The notes beneath the pieces are model-generated. The model worked only from the letters and a program-made list of their open reading frames with translations, was not told where the DNA came from and did no database searches. A DNA stretch of 64,000 nt from AP-15 sp963737145 (GTDB lineage Bacteria > Pseudomonadota > Alphaproteobacteria > ATCC43930 > CGMCC-115725). Below, piece by piece: positions 44,689-53,087 of this stretch. The stretch spans positions 62,001 to 126,000 of the forward strand of contig CAVTRO010000004.1 of the NCBI GenBank assembly GCA_963737145.1. The letters are read 5' to 3'. Each line of letters opens with the position of its first letter. The stretch's first letter is position 1. A program made the translations under genes and the position numbers.

Positions 44689-44998
44689 CAATGATGCACC
44701 GATCCGGTGCAGTCCTCGCTGATCTCGCTGTTATTTGCAGCAAAAAACAGCGACCCTAAAGTTTTTTGCCGCAAAAACTTTGCCATCTCGGTCTGACCGC
44801 TGCGGAAAAACAGCAAAATTGGTCGCTGATACCTGACTGTTATTCGCTGTTATCGGCCTCAATTATGAACCGACGAGTAAAGTCAAATCCGTAACTGTCA
44901 TCGCAAAGCTACCGGCTATCATAGGATTGCGGCGATTTTTGGGTCGACTAACCTGCACCCTCGTCCTTCGAGGATCGCGGCGAGACGGCGGGTCTGGC
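44689..44998. other. Gene-free spacer with A/T-rich CAGC repeats
   Basis: The spacer separates convergent genes: the kinase and the last cyclase gene. At 44725-44850 it has TTTGCAGCAAAAAACAGCG, AAAGTTTTTTGCCGCAAAAACTTT (a palindrome around 44757-44780), GGAAAAACAGCAAAATTGG and CTGTTATTCGCTGTTAT. The GCAAAAAACAGC dodecamer is shared with the spacer at 3.9 kb. The A/T content is exceptional for this DNA. No gene is supported. Confidence 0.6.
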
Positions 44999-46810
44999 TC
45001 ATGTCTCCTCGCCGGCCGCCAGGCGCAGGCCAGACAAGTAAAGCTCGCGGTGATCCGGGTTCCGTATGTAGCTGGCATCCGGTATCACGACGGGGGTGAT
45101 TGCGCGCAGCCGCTCCACGATCGCTCTCGCGTCGTCGAGTTGACCCATATGGGCGTAACAGGCGGCGAGAAAGCGATAGGGCTGCGGGTTGCTAGGATCG
45201 TCCTGGGCCGCGAGGAGCAGTTTTGGCACGGCCTCGTCGAAACGCCGGCTGAGGAAGTGCGCCAAGCCTATCTGAGCGTGCACGGAGCCGACGCGGGCGC
45301 GAGGACTGAGGCGCATGGCGGCCTCGATATGCTCGATCGCGATGTCGTGCTGGCCCGCAAACGATCTGAGAATTCCGCTGTGGTACCACCCACGCGCGTA
45401 GTTCGGGTTGAGCGCCAGGGCGCGGTCAACCAGCGCCATCATCGCGCCGATGTCCTCGCCGAAATAGGCCAGCACGAAGGCAGCGTTCACTAGGACGCCC
45501 GGGTCGTCGCCGGCCACCTCCAGGGCTCGTCTGGCCAAATCGGCGTCTTTTAGACGATCCGCCTCCCGGTTTTCGCTCCGGCCGTCATGAAGCAGCCGAA
45601 GACAGCAGAACGCGGCCCAGGCCAGCGCGGGTCCGTAACGCGGATCGCGCGCGATCGCCTGCTCCATTAGACGGAGCGCCTCTGGGACTTGCTTGGTCGA
45701 CGACAAGACCATCGCGTAGCCGCGGAGATAAAGATCGTAGGCGGTCAGGTCGTCGGTCGGCCGGGCGGCGGAACGAGCGGTTTCGGCGGCCTGCAACGCC
45801 GGCTCGATGACGCCAGCGACACTCGATGCCACCTTGTCGTGAAGCTCGAAGACATTTTCGAGCGAGCCGTCGAACCGATCTGCCCATAGATGCGAGCCCG
45901 TCGCCGCATCGATCAGCTGCGCGGTTATGCGCACCCGCTCGCCAGCCTTGCGCACCGAACCTTCGAGCACATAGCGCACGCCGAGCTCATGCCCGACCCG
46001 CTTCACATCGATCGCCTGGCTCTTGTAAGTGAAGCTCGAATTACGGGCGATGACAAAGAGCCAGCGGATGCGGGAGAGGGCGGTGATGATCTCCTCGACC
46101 ATGCCGTCCGCGAAATACTCCTGCTCCGGGTCGCCGCTCATATTGGCGAAGGGCAGCACCGCAATCGAGGGCTTGTCGGGCAGCGGCAGCGGCGGGCTGC
46201 CCTCACCCGCCTCTCCCCTCTGGCGCTCGGCACCCTCTCCCGCAATGCGGGAGAGGGCGGACCCCGGCGCATCTGCGGCGGGGTGGGTGAGGGGCGTGCG
46301 CACCCGGTACACCCGCACCGGCCGGGCAATGTTCTTGACCTGCTGCTCGCCCAGATCCTCAAAGACATAGGGCAGCCGGTCGCGAACGTGGTCATGGACC
46401 GTGTTGGAGAGGAACACCCCACCGGCATCGGCAAGGCCTTCGAGGCGCGCGGCGATGTTGACGCCGTCGCCGTAGAGGTCGTCGCCCTCGACGATCACAT
46501 CGCCGAGGTTGATGCCGATGCGCAACTCGATGCGGCTCTGCGCCGCGACGCCGCCGTTCCGCTCGGGCATCGCCTGCTGCACCTCCACCGCGCAGCGCAC
46601 CGCATCGACGACGCTGGCAAACTCCACCAGCATGCCGTCGCCGGTGGTGTTGACGATGCGGCCGTGGCGCTCGGCGATTTTCGGATCGATGAGCTCGCGG
46701 CGCAGCGCTTTCAAACGTTCGAGCGTGCCTTCCTCGTCCTCCCCCATCAGCCGCGAATACCCCGCCATATCGGCGGCGAGGATCGCGGCGAGACGGCGGG
46801 TCGTGGTCAT
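44999..46810 (-). CDS. Class III adenylate/guanylate cyclase with TolB-like and TPR regions, paralogue 1
   Basis: The 603 residues comprise a class III cyclase domain (about 1-165; metal-binding Asp in LAADMAGYSRLM and TTGDGMLVEF; substrate loop GDDLYGDGVNIAARLE), a 40-residue linker coded by a palindromic element, a TolB/FlgO-like domain (PSIAVLPFANMSGDPEQEYF to GSHLWADRFDGSL) and a C-terminal TPR region. Such proteins make cAMP or cGMP in response to unknown cues. The downstream gene in the trio, it starts by ATGA overlap with paralogue 2. Its TPR half resembles that of paralogue 3 (QAAETARSAARPTDDLTAYDL). Confidence 0.88.
   Translation of the reverse strand: MTTTRRLAAILAADMAGYSRLMGEDEEGTLERLKALRRELIDPKIAERHGRIVNTTGDGMLVEFASVVDAVRCAVEVQQAMPERNGGVAAQSRIELRIGINLGDVIVEGDDLYGDGVNIAARLEGLADAGGVFLSNTVHDHVRDRLPYVFEDLGEQQVKNIARPVRVYRVRTPLTHPAADAPGSALSRIAGEGAERQRGEAGEGSPPLPLPDKPSIAVLPFANMSGDPEQEYFADGMVEEIITALSRIRWLFVIARNSSFTYKSQAIDVKRVGHELGVRYVLEGSVRKAGERVRITAQLIDAATGSHLWADRFDGSLENVFELHDKVASSVAGVIEPALQAAETARSAARPTDDLTAYDLYLRGYAMVLSSTKQVPEALRLMEQAIARDPRYGPALAWAAFCCLRLLHDGRSENREADRLKDADLARRALEVAGDDPGVLVNAAFVLAYFGEDIGAMMALVDRALALNPNYARGWYHSGILRSFAGQHDIAIEHIEAAMRLSPRARVGSVHAQIGLAHFLSRRFDEAVPKLLLAAQDDPSNPQPYRFLAACYAHMGQLDDARAIVERLRAITPVVIPDASYIRNPDHRELYLSGLRLAAGEET
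46199..46294 (-). repeat. In-frame palindromic element in cyclase paralogue 1
   Basis: Outer arms CCCTCACCC and GGGTGAGGG flank a central CCCTCTCCCGCAATGCGGGAGAGGG hairpin. The element encodes LTHPAADAPGSALSR, IAGEGAERQR and GEAGEGSP between the cyclase and TolB-like domains. It is the same family as the intergenic hairpins at 18840 and 30921. Confidence 0.85.
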
Positions 46811-48627
46811 TCGGGCAATCCCGCTTTTCGCAGGCTCTCGAGGCAGATCGTTGCTACTTCCGGCGAAAACAGCCGTGAGAACAACCTAATATTGCCAGCG
46901 GTACGCCACGGAGCAGCATCCATTAACTGTTGGATCGCTGCGTGAGCTGGTTCGGCCAAACCGAGCTGCGTGCAGGCAATAGCCTTGGTGAGCAGCCCTC
47001 CCGAATAATCAGGTTCTATTCGCAAGGTTCGCTCTGCCCAATCCAGCGCCTCCCCATACCGCCCCGCCGCGATATGGGCGTACGCAATACCAGTGCAGAA
47101 CGTTCGCGACAGCCGATCAAGCGGGCTCAACCGCATGGCCCGTTCGAGGGCGTCGATCGCCAGATCCGGCTGGGCGAAGGAGGACCATCCGCGGGCCATC
47201 CAGGCGAGAGCGGAATTGGGGTTGATCGCCAAGGCACGGTCGCTCAGCGCGGCCGCAGTGGAGCGAGCCCCTGTGAAGAGCAGCGCCGTGGCCGCAGCCA
47301 TCCACAGAACGTCAGGGTCATCCGGTCCGGTCTCTATGGCCCGCTTTGCAAAGGTTACCGCTTCATCGGCCTCCACCGCCGAAACCGGTCTGCGGCCATG
47401 CGACACTTGTTGGATGCGCGACCAACCGATCAATGCGGCTGCCGGAGCGTAGGTGGGATCAATCGCCAGTGCTTGCTTCAGAAGCGCAATAGCCTCATCG
47501 ACACTGTCATACCTGTGTCTGTCGCGCAGTGCGAGCGCCCGCAAGTACAGATCATAAGCATCGAGGCTGTCCGTCGGCTTTCGACGGGCGCGTTCAATTT
47601 CGGACTGACGCAATTTAGGCTCGATCGCCCCGACGACACCGCTGGCCACTTTGTCCTGAAGCTCGAACACATCGTCTAGGGAGCCGTCGAAGCGGTCGGC
47701 CCAGATATGCGCAGCCGTGCCGGTATCAATCAATTGCCCGGTAATGCGAACCTGATTTCCGGCTTTGCGTACGCTCCCCTCAAGCACGTACCGCACGCCC
47801 AATTCTCGGGCGGCCCGCTTCACATCAACCGCCTTGCCCTTGTAGGTAAAGGTCGAATTGCGGGCGATTACGAACAGCCAGCGGATGCGCGAGAGTGCGG
47901 TGATGATCTCCTCGACCATGCCGTCGGCGAAATATTCCTGATCCGGGTCGCCGCTCATGTTCTGGAACGGCAATACCGCAATCGAGGGCTTGTCGGGCAG
48001 CGGCAGAACCGGGCTGCCCTCACCCGCCTCACGCCTCTGGCGCTCGGCACCCTCTCCCGCATTGCGGGAGAGGGGGAACCCCGGCGCATTTGCGGCGGGG
48101 TGGGTGAGGGTCGTGCGCACCCGGTAAACTCGCACCGGCCGGGCAATGTTCTTGACCTGCTGCTCGCCCAGATCGTCAAAGACAAAGGGCAGCCGGTCGC
48201 GGACGTGGTCATGGACCGTGTTGGAGACGAACACCCCGCCGGCATCGGCCAGGGCTTCGATCCGGGCGGCGATGTTGACGCCGTCGCCATAGAGGTCGTC
48301 GCCCTCGACGATCACATCGCCGAGATTGATGCCGATGCGCAGTTCGATGCGGCTCTCCGCCGCGACCCCGGTGTCCCGCGCCGGCATTGCGTGCTGCATC
48401 TCGACCGCGCAGCGCACCGCATCGACGACGCTGGCAAATTCCACCAGCAGGCCGTCGCCGGTGGTCTTGACGATGCGGCCATGATGCTCGTCGATTTTCG
48501 GATCGAGAAGCTCGCGGCGCAGCGCTTTGAGGCGTTCGAGCGTGCCCTCCTCATCCGCCCCCATCAGTCGCGAATACCCCGCCACATCGGCGGCAATAAT
48601 CGCGGCGAGACGGCGGGTCTGGCTCAT
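46807..48627 (-). CDS. Class III adenylate/guanylate cyclase with TolB-like and TPR regions, paralogue 2
   Basis: The 606 residues have the same domain order as paralogue 1: cyclase (IIAADVAGYSRLMGADEEG, TTGDGLLVEFASV, GDDLYGDGVNIAARIE), palindrome-coded linker, TolB-like domain (PSIAVLPFQNMSGDPDQEYF) and TPR region. The TPR half is unlike the others (RKPTDSLDAYDLYLRALALR, then ALAINPNSALAWMARGWSSF). The first 150 residues are identical to those of paralogue 3. It overlaps both neighbours by four bases, so the three are one operon. ATG 48627 is chosen. Confidence 0.88.
   Translation of the reverse strand: MSQTRRLAAIIAADVAGYSRLMGADEEGTLERLKALRRELLDPKIDEHHGRIVKTTGDGLLVEFASVVDAVRCAVEMQHAMPARDTGVAAESRIELRIGINLGDVIVEGDDLYGDGVNIAARIEALADAGGVFVSNTVHDHVRDRLPFVFDDLGEQQVKNIARPVRVYRVRTTLTHPAANAPGFPLSRNAGEGAERQRREAGEGSPVLPLPDKPSIAVLPFQNMSGDPDQEYFADGMVEEIITALSRIRWLFVIARNSTFTYKGKAVDVKRAARELGVRYVLEGSVRKAGNQVRITGQLIDTGTAAHIWADRFDGSLDDVFELQDKVASGVVGAIEPKLRQSEIERARRKPTDSLDAYDLYLRALALRDRHRYDSVDEAIALLKQALAIDPTYAPAAALIGWSRIQQVSHGRRPVSAVEADEAVTFAKRAIETGPDDPDVLWMAAATALLFTGARSTAAALSDRALAINPNSALAWMARGWSSFAQPDLAIDALERAMRLSPLDRLSRTFCTGIAYAHIAAGRYGEALDWAERTLRIEPDYSGGLLTKAIACTQLGLAEPAHAAIQQLMDAAPWRTAGNIRLFSRLFSPEVATICLESLRKAGLPE
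48017..48110 (-). repeat. In-frame palindromic element in cyclase paralogue 2
   Basis: CCCTCACCC and GGGTGAGGG arms surround CCCTCTCCCGCATTGCGGGAGAGGG. It encodes LTHPAANAPGFPLSR, NAGEGAERQR and REAGEGSP at the same place as in the other two genes. Confidence 0.85.
48146..48606. repeat. 461-bp identical tract, copy in cyclase paralogue 2
   Basis: Read base by base against 49954-50414 (constant offset of 1,808) no mismatch was seen. Differences resume immediately outside both ends. It covers most of the cyclase domain, including silent positions, which points to recent gene conversion or duplication. Confidence 0.8.
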
Positions 48628-50453
48628 GCCGTCTCGCCCGCCGCCAGCCGCAGGCCCGAAACCAGAAGCTCGCGATCCTCTGACCTGCGTAAGTAGCTCA
48701 CATCAGGCATGACAACAGGCGTGATGATGCGTAGCCGCGCAGCGATCACTCGCGCCTCGTCGAGCCGCCCCATATGGGCGTAGCAGGCGGCAAGAGCGCG
48801 ATAAGGCTGCGCGTAGCTTTCGTCTTCCTGGATCGTCAGCAGCAGGTTCGGCACCGCCTCGTCGAACCGCCGAGCAAAGAATTGCGCGGTGCCGATGACT
48901 CCGAGCGCCGCACCCATACGGGCGCGAGGGTTCAGGGAACGCGCGGTCTTTATGTCATTGATAGCATCATCGGGCCGGCCCGCCCACTCCTTGATCATAC
49001 CGCTGACGTACCACCCGTGGGCAGAGCTCGGGTTGAGCGTTATGGCCCGGGCGACCAATCCCATCATCGCTTCGACGTCCTCGCCGAAATAGGCGAGCGC
49101 GGCAGCGGCATTGACCAGCACGTTCGGATCCTCGGCGGCGACTTCCAAGGCTCGTCGGGCGAAATCGGCGCCCTTCCGACGGTCCGCTTCGCGATCGTTG
49201 CTGCGGTTCCCATGAATCAGCGCCATACAGCAGTAGGCAGCCCACGCGAGCGCCGGCCCATAACGCGGATCGCGCGCGATCGCCTGCTCCAGAAGACGGA
49301 GCGCTTGAAGCATTTGCCTCGCCGACGACCAGAACATCGCGTATGCACGCAGGTACAGGTCGTAGGCAGTCAGATCGTTCGTGGGCCGATCGGCCGAACG
49401 GGCGGTCTCGGCCGCCTGCAGAGTCGGTTCGATGACGCCGGCGACGCTCGACGCCACCTTCTCCTGAAGGTCGAACACATCTTCCAGCGAGCCGTCGAAG
49501 CGGTCGGCCCAGAGATGCGCGCCAGTGAGCGCATAGATCAGCTGCGCGGTGATACGCACCCGCCCGCCGGCTTTGCGCACCGAGCCTTCGAGCACATAGC
49601 GCACGCCAAGCTCACGCCCGACTTGCTTCACGTCGACGGCCTGCCCCTTGTACGTGAAGCTCGAATTGCGGGCGATCACGAACAGCCAGCGGATGCGGGA
49701 GAGTGCGGTGATGATCTCCTCGACCATGCCGTCGACAAAATACGCCTGCTCCGGGTCGCCGCTCATATTCGCGAAGGGCAGCACCGCGATCGACGGCTTG
49801 TCGGGGAGCGGCAGCGCCGGGCTACCCTCACCCGCCTCGCGCCTCTGGCGCTCGGCACCCTCTCCCGCAATGCGGGAGAGGGGGGACCCCGGCGCGTCAG
49901 CGTCGGGGTGGGTGAGGGGCGCGCGGACCCGGTAGACCCGCACCGGCCGCGCGATGTTCTTGACCTGCTGCTCGCCCAGATCGTCAAAGACAAAGGGCAG
50001 CCGGTCGCGGACGTGGTCATGGACCGTGTTGGAGACGAACACCCCGCCGGCATCGGCCAGGGCTTCGATCCGGGCGGCGATGTTGACGCCGTCGCCATAG
50101 AGGTCGTCGCCCTCGACGATCACATCGCCGAGATTGATGCCGATGCGCAGTTCGATGCGGCTCTCCGCCGCGACCCCGGTGTCCCGCGCCGGCATTGCGT
50201 GCTGCATCTCGACCGCGCAGCGCACCGCATCGACGACGCTGGCAAATTCCACCAGCAGGCCGTCGCCGGTGGTCTTGACGATGCGGCCATGATGCTCGTC
50301 GATTTTCGGATCGAGAAGCTCGCGGCGCAGCGCTTTGAGGCGTTCGAGCGTGCCCTCCTCATCCGCCCCCATCAGTCGCGAATACCCCGCCACATCGGCG
50401 GCAATAATCGCGGCAAGGCGGCGGAGAGAGGGCATTTGCGGGCCCGTGGTCAC
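48624..50453 (-). CDS. Class III adenylate/guanylate cyclase with TolB-like and TPR regions, paralogue 3
   Basis: First gene of the leftward trio (609 residues, ATG 50453). The cyclase domain equals that of paralogue 2 over residues about 14-166, while the TolB-like and TPR parts are closest to paralogue 1 (GVIEPTLQAAETARSADRPT, RDPRYGPALAWAAYCC, ALAYFGEDVEAMMG). The protein is thus a mosaic of the two neighbours. The catalytic aspartates (AADVAGYSRL, TGDGLLVEF) are intact. The upstream gap of about 80 bp must hold the operon promoter; none is clear. Confidence 0.88.
   Translation of the reverse strand: MTTGPQMPSLRRLAAIIAADVAGYSRLMGADEEGTLERLKALRRELLDPKIDEHHGRIVKTTGDGLLVEFASVVDAVRCAVEMQHAMPARDTGVAAESRIELRIGINLGDVIVEGDDLYGDGVNIAARIEALADAGGVFVSNTVHDHVRDRLPFVFDDLGEQQVKNIARPVRVYRVRAPLTHPDADAPGSPLSRIAGEGAERQRREAGEGSPALPLPDKPSIAVLPFANMSGDPEQAYFVDGMVEEIITALSRIRWLFVIARNSSFTYKGQAVDVKQVGRELGVRYVLEGSVRKAGGRVRITAQLIYALTGAHLWADRFDGSLEDVFDLQEKVASSVAGVIEPTLQAAETARSADRPTNDLTAYDLYLRAYAMFWSSARQMLQALRLLEQAIARDPRYGPALAWAAYCCMALIHGNRSNDREADRRKGADFARRALEVAAEDPNVLVNAAAALAYFGEDVEAMMGLVARAITLNPSSAHGWYVSGMIKEWAGRPDDAINDIKTARSLNPRARMGAALGVIGTAQFFARRFDEAVPNLLLTIQEDESYAQPYRALAACYAHMGRLDEARVIAARLRIITPVVMPDVSYLRRSEDRELLVSGLRLAAGETA
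49825..49918 (-). repeat. In-frame palindromic element in cyclase paralogue 3
   Basis: CCCTCACCC and GGGTGAGGG arms surround CCCTCTCCCGCAATGCGGGAGAGGG. It encodes LTHPDADAPGSPLSR, IAGEGAERQR and REAGEGSP. All three copies are in the same frame and the same place in the protein. Confidence 0.85.
49954..50414. repeat. 461-bp identical tract, copy in cyclase paralogue 3
   Basis: Partner of 48146-48606; see that entry. The left boundary lies 36 bp outside the palindromic element, the right boundary just inside the gene start. Confidence 0.8.
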
Positions 50454-50532
50454 TAGAATTAACCAACTCTAACGCGAAACCTGCAGCGACCCTAGCCTCA
50501 AGTGGGCTCCTTCAGCGCAAGGCTGGATGTCC

Positions 50533-51765
50533 TCATTCGACAGCCAGGGTCAGGGTCTTGAGGTACGCGGTCTCGGGCAATGCCGGGTGGATCGGGTGAT
50601 CGGCGTCGGCGCCGGCGGCCCGCAGGATGCGACCGGCGCGGCCGGCATCGGCGAGGCCGCGGCGCACCGCCTCGGCGAACTCTGCCGCGCCGACATGGAA
50701 CGAGCACGAAGCGATGAAGAGGATGCCGCCGCCCGCGGTCACCGAGGCGGCGAGCCGCGCCAGCTTGCGGTAGCCGCGCAACGCCGCCGGCACCTCCTTG
50801 CGCGATTTGGCAAAGGCCGGGGGATCGGCGATGACGATGTCGAAGCGCTCGCCGTTGGCGGCGAGGGTGCCGGCTTCCGCAAAGGCTTCGCCGCGGCGAA
50901 ACGAGCAGGTCCCGCCGACCCCGTTGAGCTCCGACGCCGCGGTCGCCAACGCGAGTGCCGGCTCGGAGCGGTCGATGCCGAGGACGGCGGCGGCACCGCC
51001 ACGCGCCGCCTGGACTGCAAACCCGCCGGTAAAGCAATAGAGATCGAGAACGCGGGCGTCGTGGGCTAGGGCGGCGATAATGCGCCGGTTGTCGCGCTGG
51101 TCGAAGAACCAGCCGGTCTTCTGACCGGCGAGCAGATCGGCGCGGAACACCGCGCCATTCTCGTGGACCTCAACCGGGCCATCGAGACTGCCTCTCGCCA
51201 CCCGCGTCTCGGATGCCAGTCCTTCGAGCGCCCGCGCCGGGCTGTCGTTACGCAGCACAATGGCCTCGGGGCTCAGCAATTCGCCGAGCGTGTCGAGGAC
51301 GGCCGGCTCGAGCCGCGCCATTCCGGCGGCATTCGACTGCACGACGAGAACCGCCCCGAACCGGTCGACAACGAGACCGGGCAGCCCGTCGGCTTCGGCA
51401 TGCACAAGACGGTAGAAGGCTTCATCGAACAGACGCTCGCGCAATTTGAGCGCCCGCCCGATCCGCCGGACGAAAAAACGGCGGCCGATGGGCCGGGCCG
51501 CGTCGCGGTCGAGGAGGCGCGCAGCGAGCAGCGTGTGCGGGTTGAACATCGCGACGCCGAGGGGGCTGCCGTCGGCGCGCCGCAACATGACGAGACTGCC
51601 GGGTGCGAGCGCCTTGGCTGCGGCGTCCATGGCGACTTCATTCGAATAGATCCACGGGTGGCCGGCTTCGGCGCGCCGGTGCCGTCCGGCGAGCAGCGCG
51701 ATCGACGGGCGGGTTGCCGGATCGTCCGCGGCGGTCTCGTGGGGCGCTATTGCATCGGGGCTCAT
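50533..51765 (-). CDS. Class I SAM-dependent rRNA methyltransferase, RlmI-like
   Basis: ATG 51765 gives 410 residues: an N-terminal PUA-like domain (RHRRAEAGHPWIYSNEV, PGSLVMLRRADGSPLGVAMFN), a central EEHVD-like part (LPGLVVDRFGAVLVVQ, NGAVFRADLLAGQKTGWFFDQR) and the Rossmann domain with VLDLYCFTGGFAVQAARGGA, IVIADPPAFAKSR and the catalytic cysteine in GGILFIASCSFHV. RlmI methylates C5 of a 23S rRNA cytosine; related members modify other positions. It precedes tRNA-Arg on the opposite strand. Confidence 0.9.
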   Translation of the reverse strand: MSPDAIAPHETAADDPATRPSIALLAGRHRRAEAGHPWIYSNEVAMDAAAKALAPGSLVMLRRADGSPLGVAMFNPHTLLAARLLDRDAARPIGRRFFVRRIGRALKLRERLFDEAFYRLVHAEADGLPGLVVDRFGAVLVVQSNAAGMARLEPAVLDTLGELLSPEAIVLRNDSPARALEGLASETRVARGSLDGPVEVHENGAVFRADLLAGQKTGWFFDQRDNRRIIAALAHDARVLDLYCFTGGFAVQAARGGAAAVLGIDRSEPALALATAASELNGVGGTCSFRRGEAFAEAGTLAANGERFDIVIADPPAFAKSRKEVPAALRGYRKLARLAASVTAGGGILFIASCSFHVGAAEFAEAVRRGLADAGRAGRILRAAGADADHPIHPALPETAYLKTLTLAVE

Positions 51766-51886
51766 CCGCCCTATGTGGTTGCGGCAACAGCCGGCGGCCA
51801 CCGCGGGACCCGACGAGGCGCCTTGCTTTTCCGGACCGTGGTGGAGTAGTTGTGGCCGCCGCGCAACGCCGGCCCGCTCTTGGCAG

Positions 51887-51964
51887 GCGCCCGTAGCTCA
51901 ATTGGATAGAGCACCAGACTACGGATCTGGGGGTTAGGGGTTCGAACTCCTCTCGGGCGCGCCA
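51887..51964 (+). tRNA. tRNA-Arg (anticodon ACG), with an extra base in the T arm
   Basis: Acceptor GCGCCCG pairs with CGGGCGC and is followed by discriminator G and encoded CCA. The D arm is GCTC...GAGC, and the anticodon stem CCAGA/TCTGG encloses CTACGGA with anticodon ACG, read as ICG for CGN codons after deamination. The T stem AGGGG pairs with CCTCT only if the loop is TTCGAACT, eight bases instead of seven. Total length 78 with CCA, one more than usual. It is either a sequence error or a slightly degenerate copy. Confidence 0.92.
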
Positions 51965-51990
51965 GGCTTTCAGGGCTTCAGACCTCGCAG

Positions 51991-53085
51991 ATGACAACAG
52001 ATCGCGATCCGCTCACCGCCCACACCGCCTACAGAGAGGCCGGAGTGGACACGGACGAAGCCGATATCGGTCTCGGCCGGCTGGTGACGCGCATCACTCC
52101 CACCTGGCCGCGTCACGGCGGTTTCGGCACCGTCCTGCTCCCGATCGGCTACTTTGCCAACGTCATCGACATCGGCGGAACCGGTCTGGCAATCTGCACC
52201 GATGGCGTAGGGTCCAAAGCGATCATTGCAAGGCTCATGAACAAGTATGACACGATCGGAATAGATTGTGTCGCGATGAACGTGAACGACCTGATCTGCG
52301 TCGGCGCTCAACCGGTTTCACTGGTCGATTACATTGCGGTGGAGCGTGTCGAAGCGAAAATCCTCGATGCCATTGCGATTGGACTGGCTGAAGGAGCGGC
52401 GCAAGCAGGCGTTTCGATATCCGGCGGCGAAACCGCGCAGATGGAAGATGTCGTCCACGGTTTTGATCTGGCGGGAACCGCCGTCGGCACCGTTGCGCTC
52501 GACAAGATCATTACCGGGCGTCATGTGGAACCCGGCGATTGTGTCATCGGCATTGAAAGCAGTGGCATCCACAGCAATGGTTTGACCCTTGCCCGCAAGG
52601 CGTTCTTCAAGCGCGATCAGCCCGTTTCATTAGAGTATCGTTTGCCGGGAGGCGGCGTTCCTTTGGGCGAAGAATTGCTCCGCCCGACATTGATTTACGT
52701 ATCCGAAGTCATGGACATTCTCAGAAGAGTTCCTGATGTCAAAGCACTGACCAATATCACGAGCGATGGTCTGTTGAATTTGAGCCGCGTTGATAATGCG
52801 CGTGTCGGTTTTCAAATTGACGAACTGCCCCCGGTACCGGAGATATTTACGCTGATTCAAGAATATGGGAAGGTCAGCACCGCCGAAATGTTCGAAGTCT
52901 ATAATATGGGTATCGGGTTCTGTGTCGTTGTCGGTGAATCAGACGTGGGCCCGGTGCTGTCGATACTCGAGCAGCACCGCCGAAAGGCGTGGGTGATCGG
53001 TCGGGCAATCGAAGATCCGACGAAGGGGGTGTATGTCCCCCGCCACGGGCTGCAGGGGCACAAAAAGCGATTTCGCGAAGAGTGA
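51991..53085 (+). CDS. AIR synthase (PurM)-like protein
   Basis: The 364 residues match phosphoribosylformylglycinamidine cyclo-ligase: YREAGVDTDEAD, the ATP-binding CTDGVGSKAIIARL, DCVAMNVNDLICVGAQPVSLVDY, GVSISGGETAQM, GCVIGIESSGIHSNGLTLAR and ITSDGLLNLSRVD. It would make aminoimidazole ribotide in purine synthesis. It is unlike the canonical alphaproteobacterial PurM in its N-terminal region (IGLGRLVTRITPTWP). Codon use and base composition are lower in G+C than in the neighbours (for example 52670-52920), and it starts 26 bp after the tRNA gene. A second, acquired purM or a PurM-like enzyme of another route is likely. Confidence 0.85.
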   Translation: MTTDRDPLTAHTAYREAGVDTDEADIGLGRLVTRITPTWPRHGGFGTVLLPIGYFANVIDIGGTGLAICTDGVGSKAIIARLMNKYDTIGIDCVAMNVNDLICVGAQPVSLVDYIAVERVEAKILDAIAIGLAEGAAQAGVSISGGETAQMEDVVHGFDLAGTAVGTVALDKIITGRHVEPGDCVIGIESSGIHSNGLTLARKAFFKRDQPVSLEYRLPGGGVPLGEELLRPTLIYVSEVMDILRRVPDVKALTNITSDGLLNLSRVDNARVGFQIDELPPVPEIFTLIQEYGKVSTAEMFEVYNMGIGFCVVVGESDVGPVLSILEQHRRKAWVIGRAIEDPTKGVYVPRHGLQGHKKRFREE

Positions 53086-53087
53086 AG

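Noticed and set aside
48774..50456. 560-residue plus-strand frame opposite cyclase paralogue 3, with similar frames opposite paralogues 1 and 2
   Set aside because: Antisense to genes with catalytic motifs; its conservation between copies only mirrors the duplicated genes.
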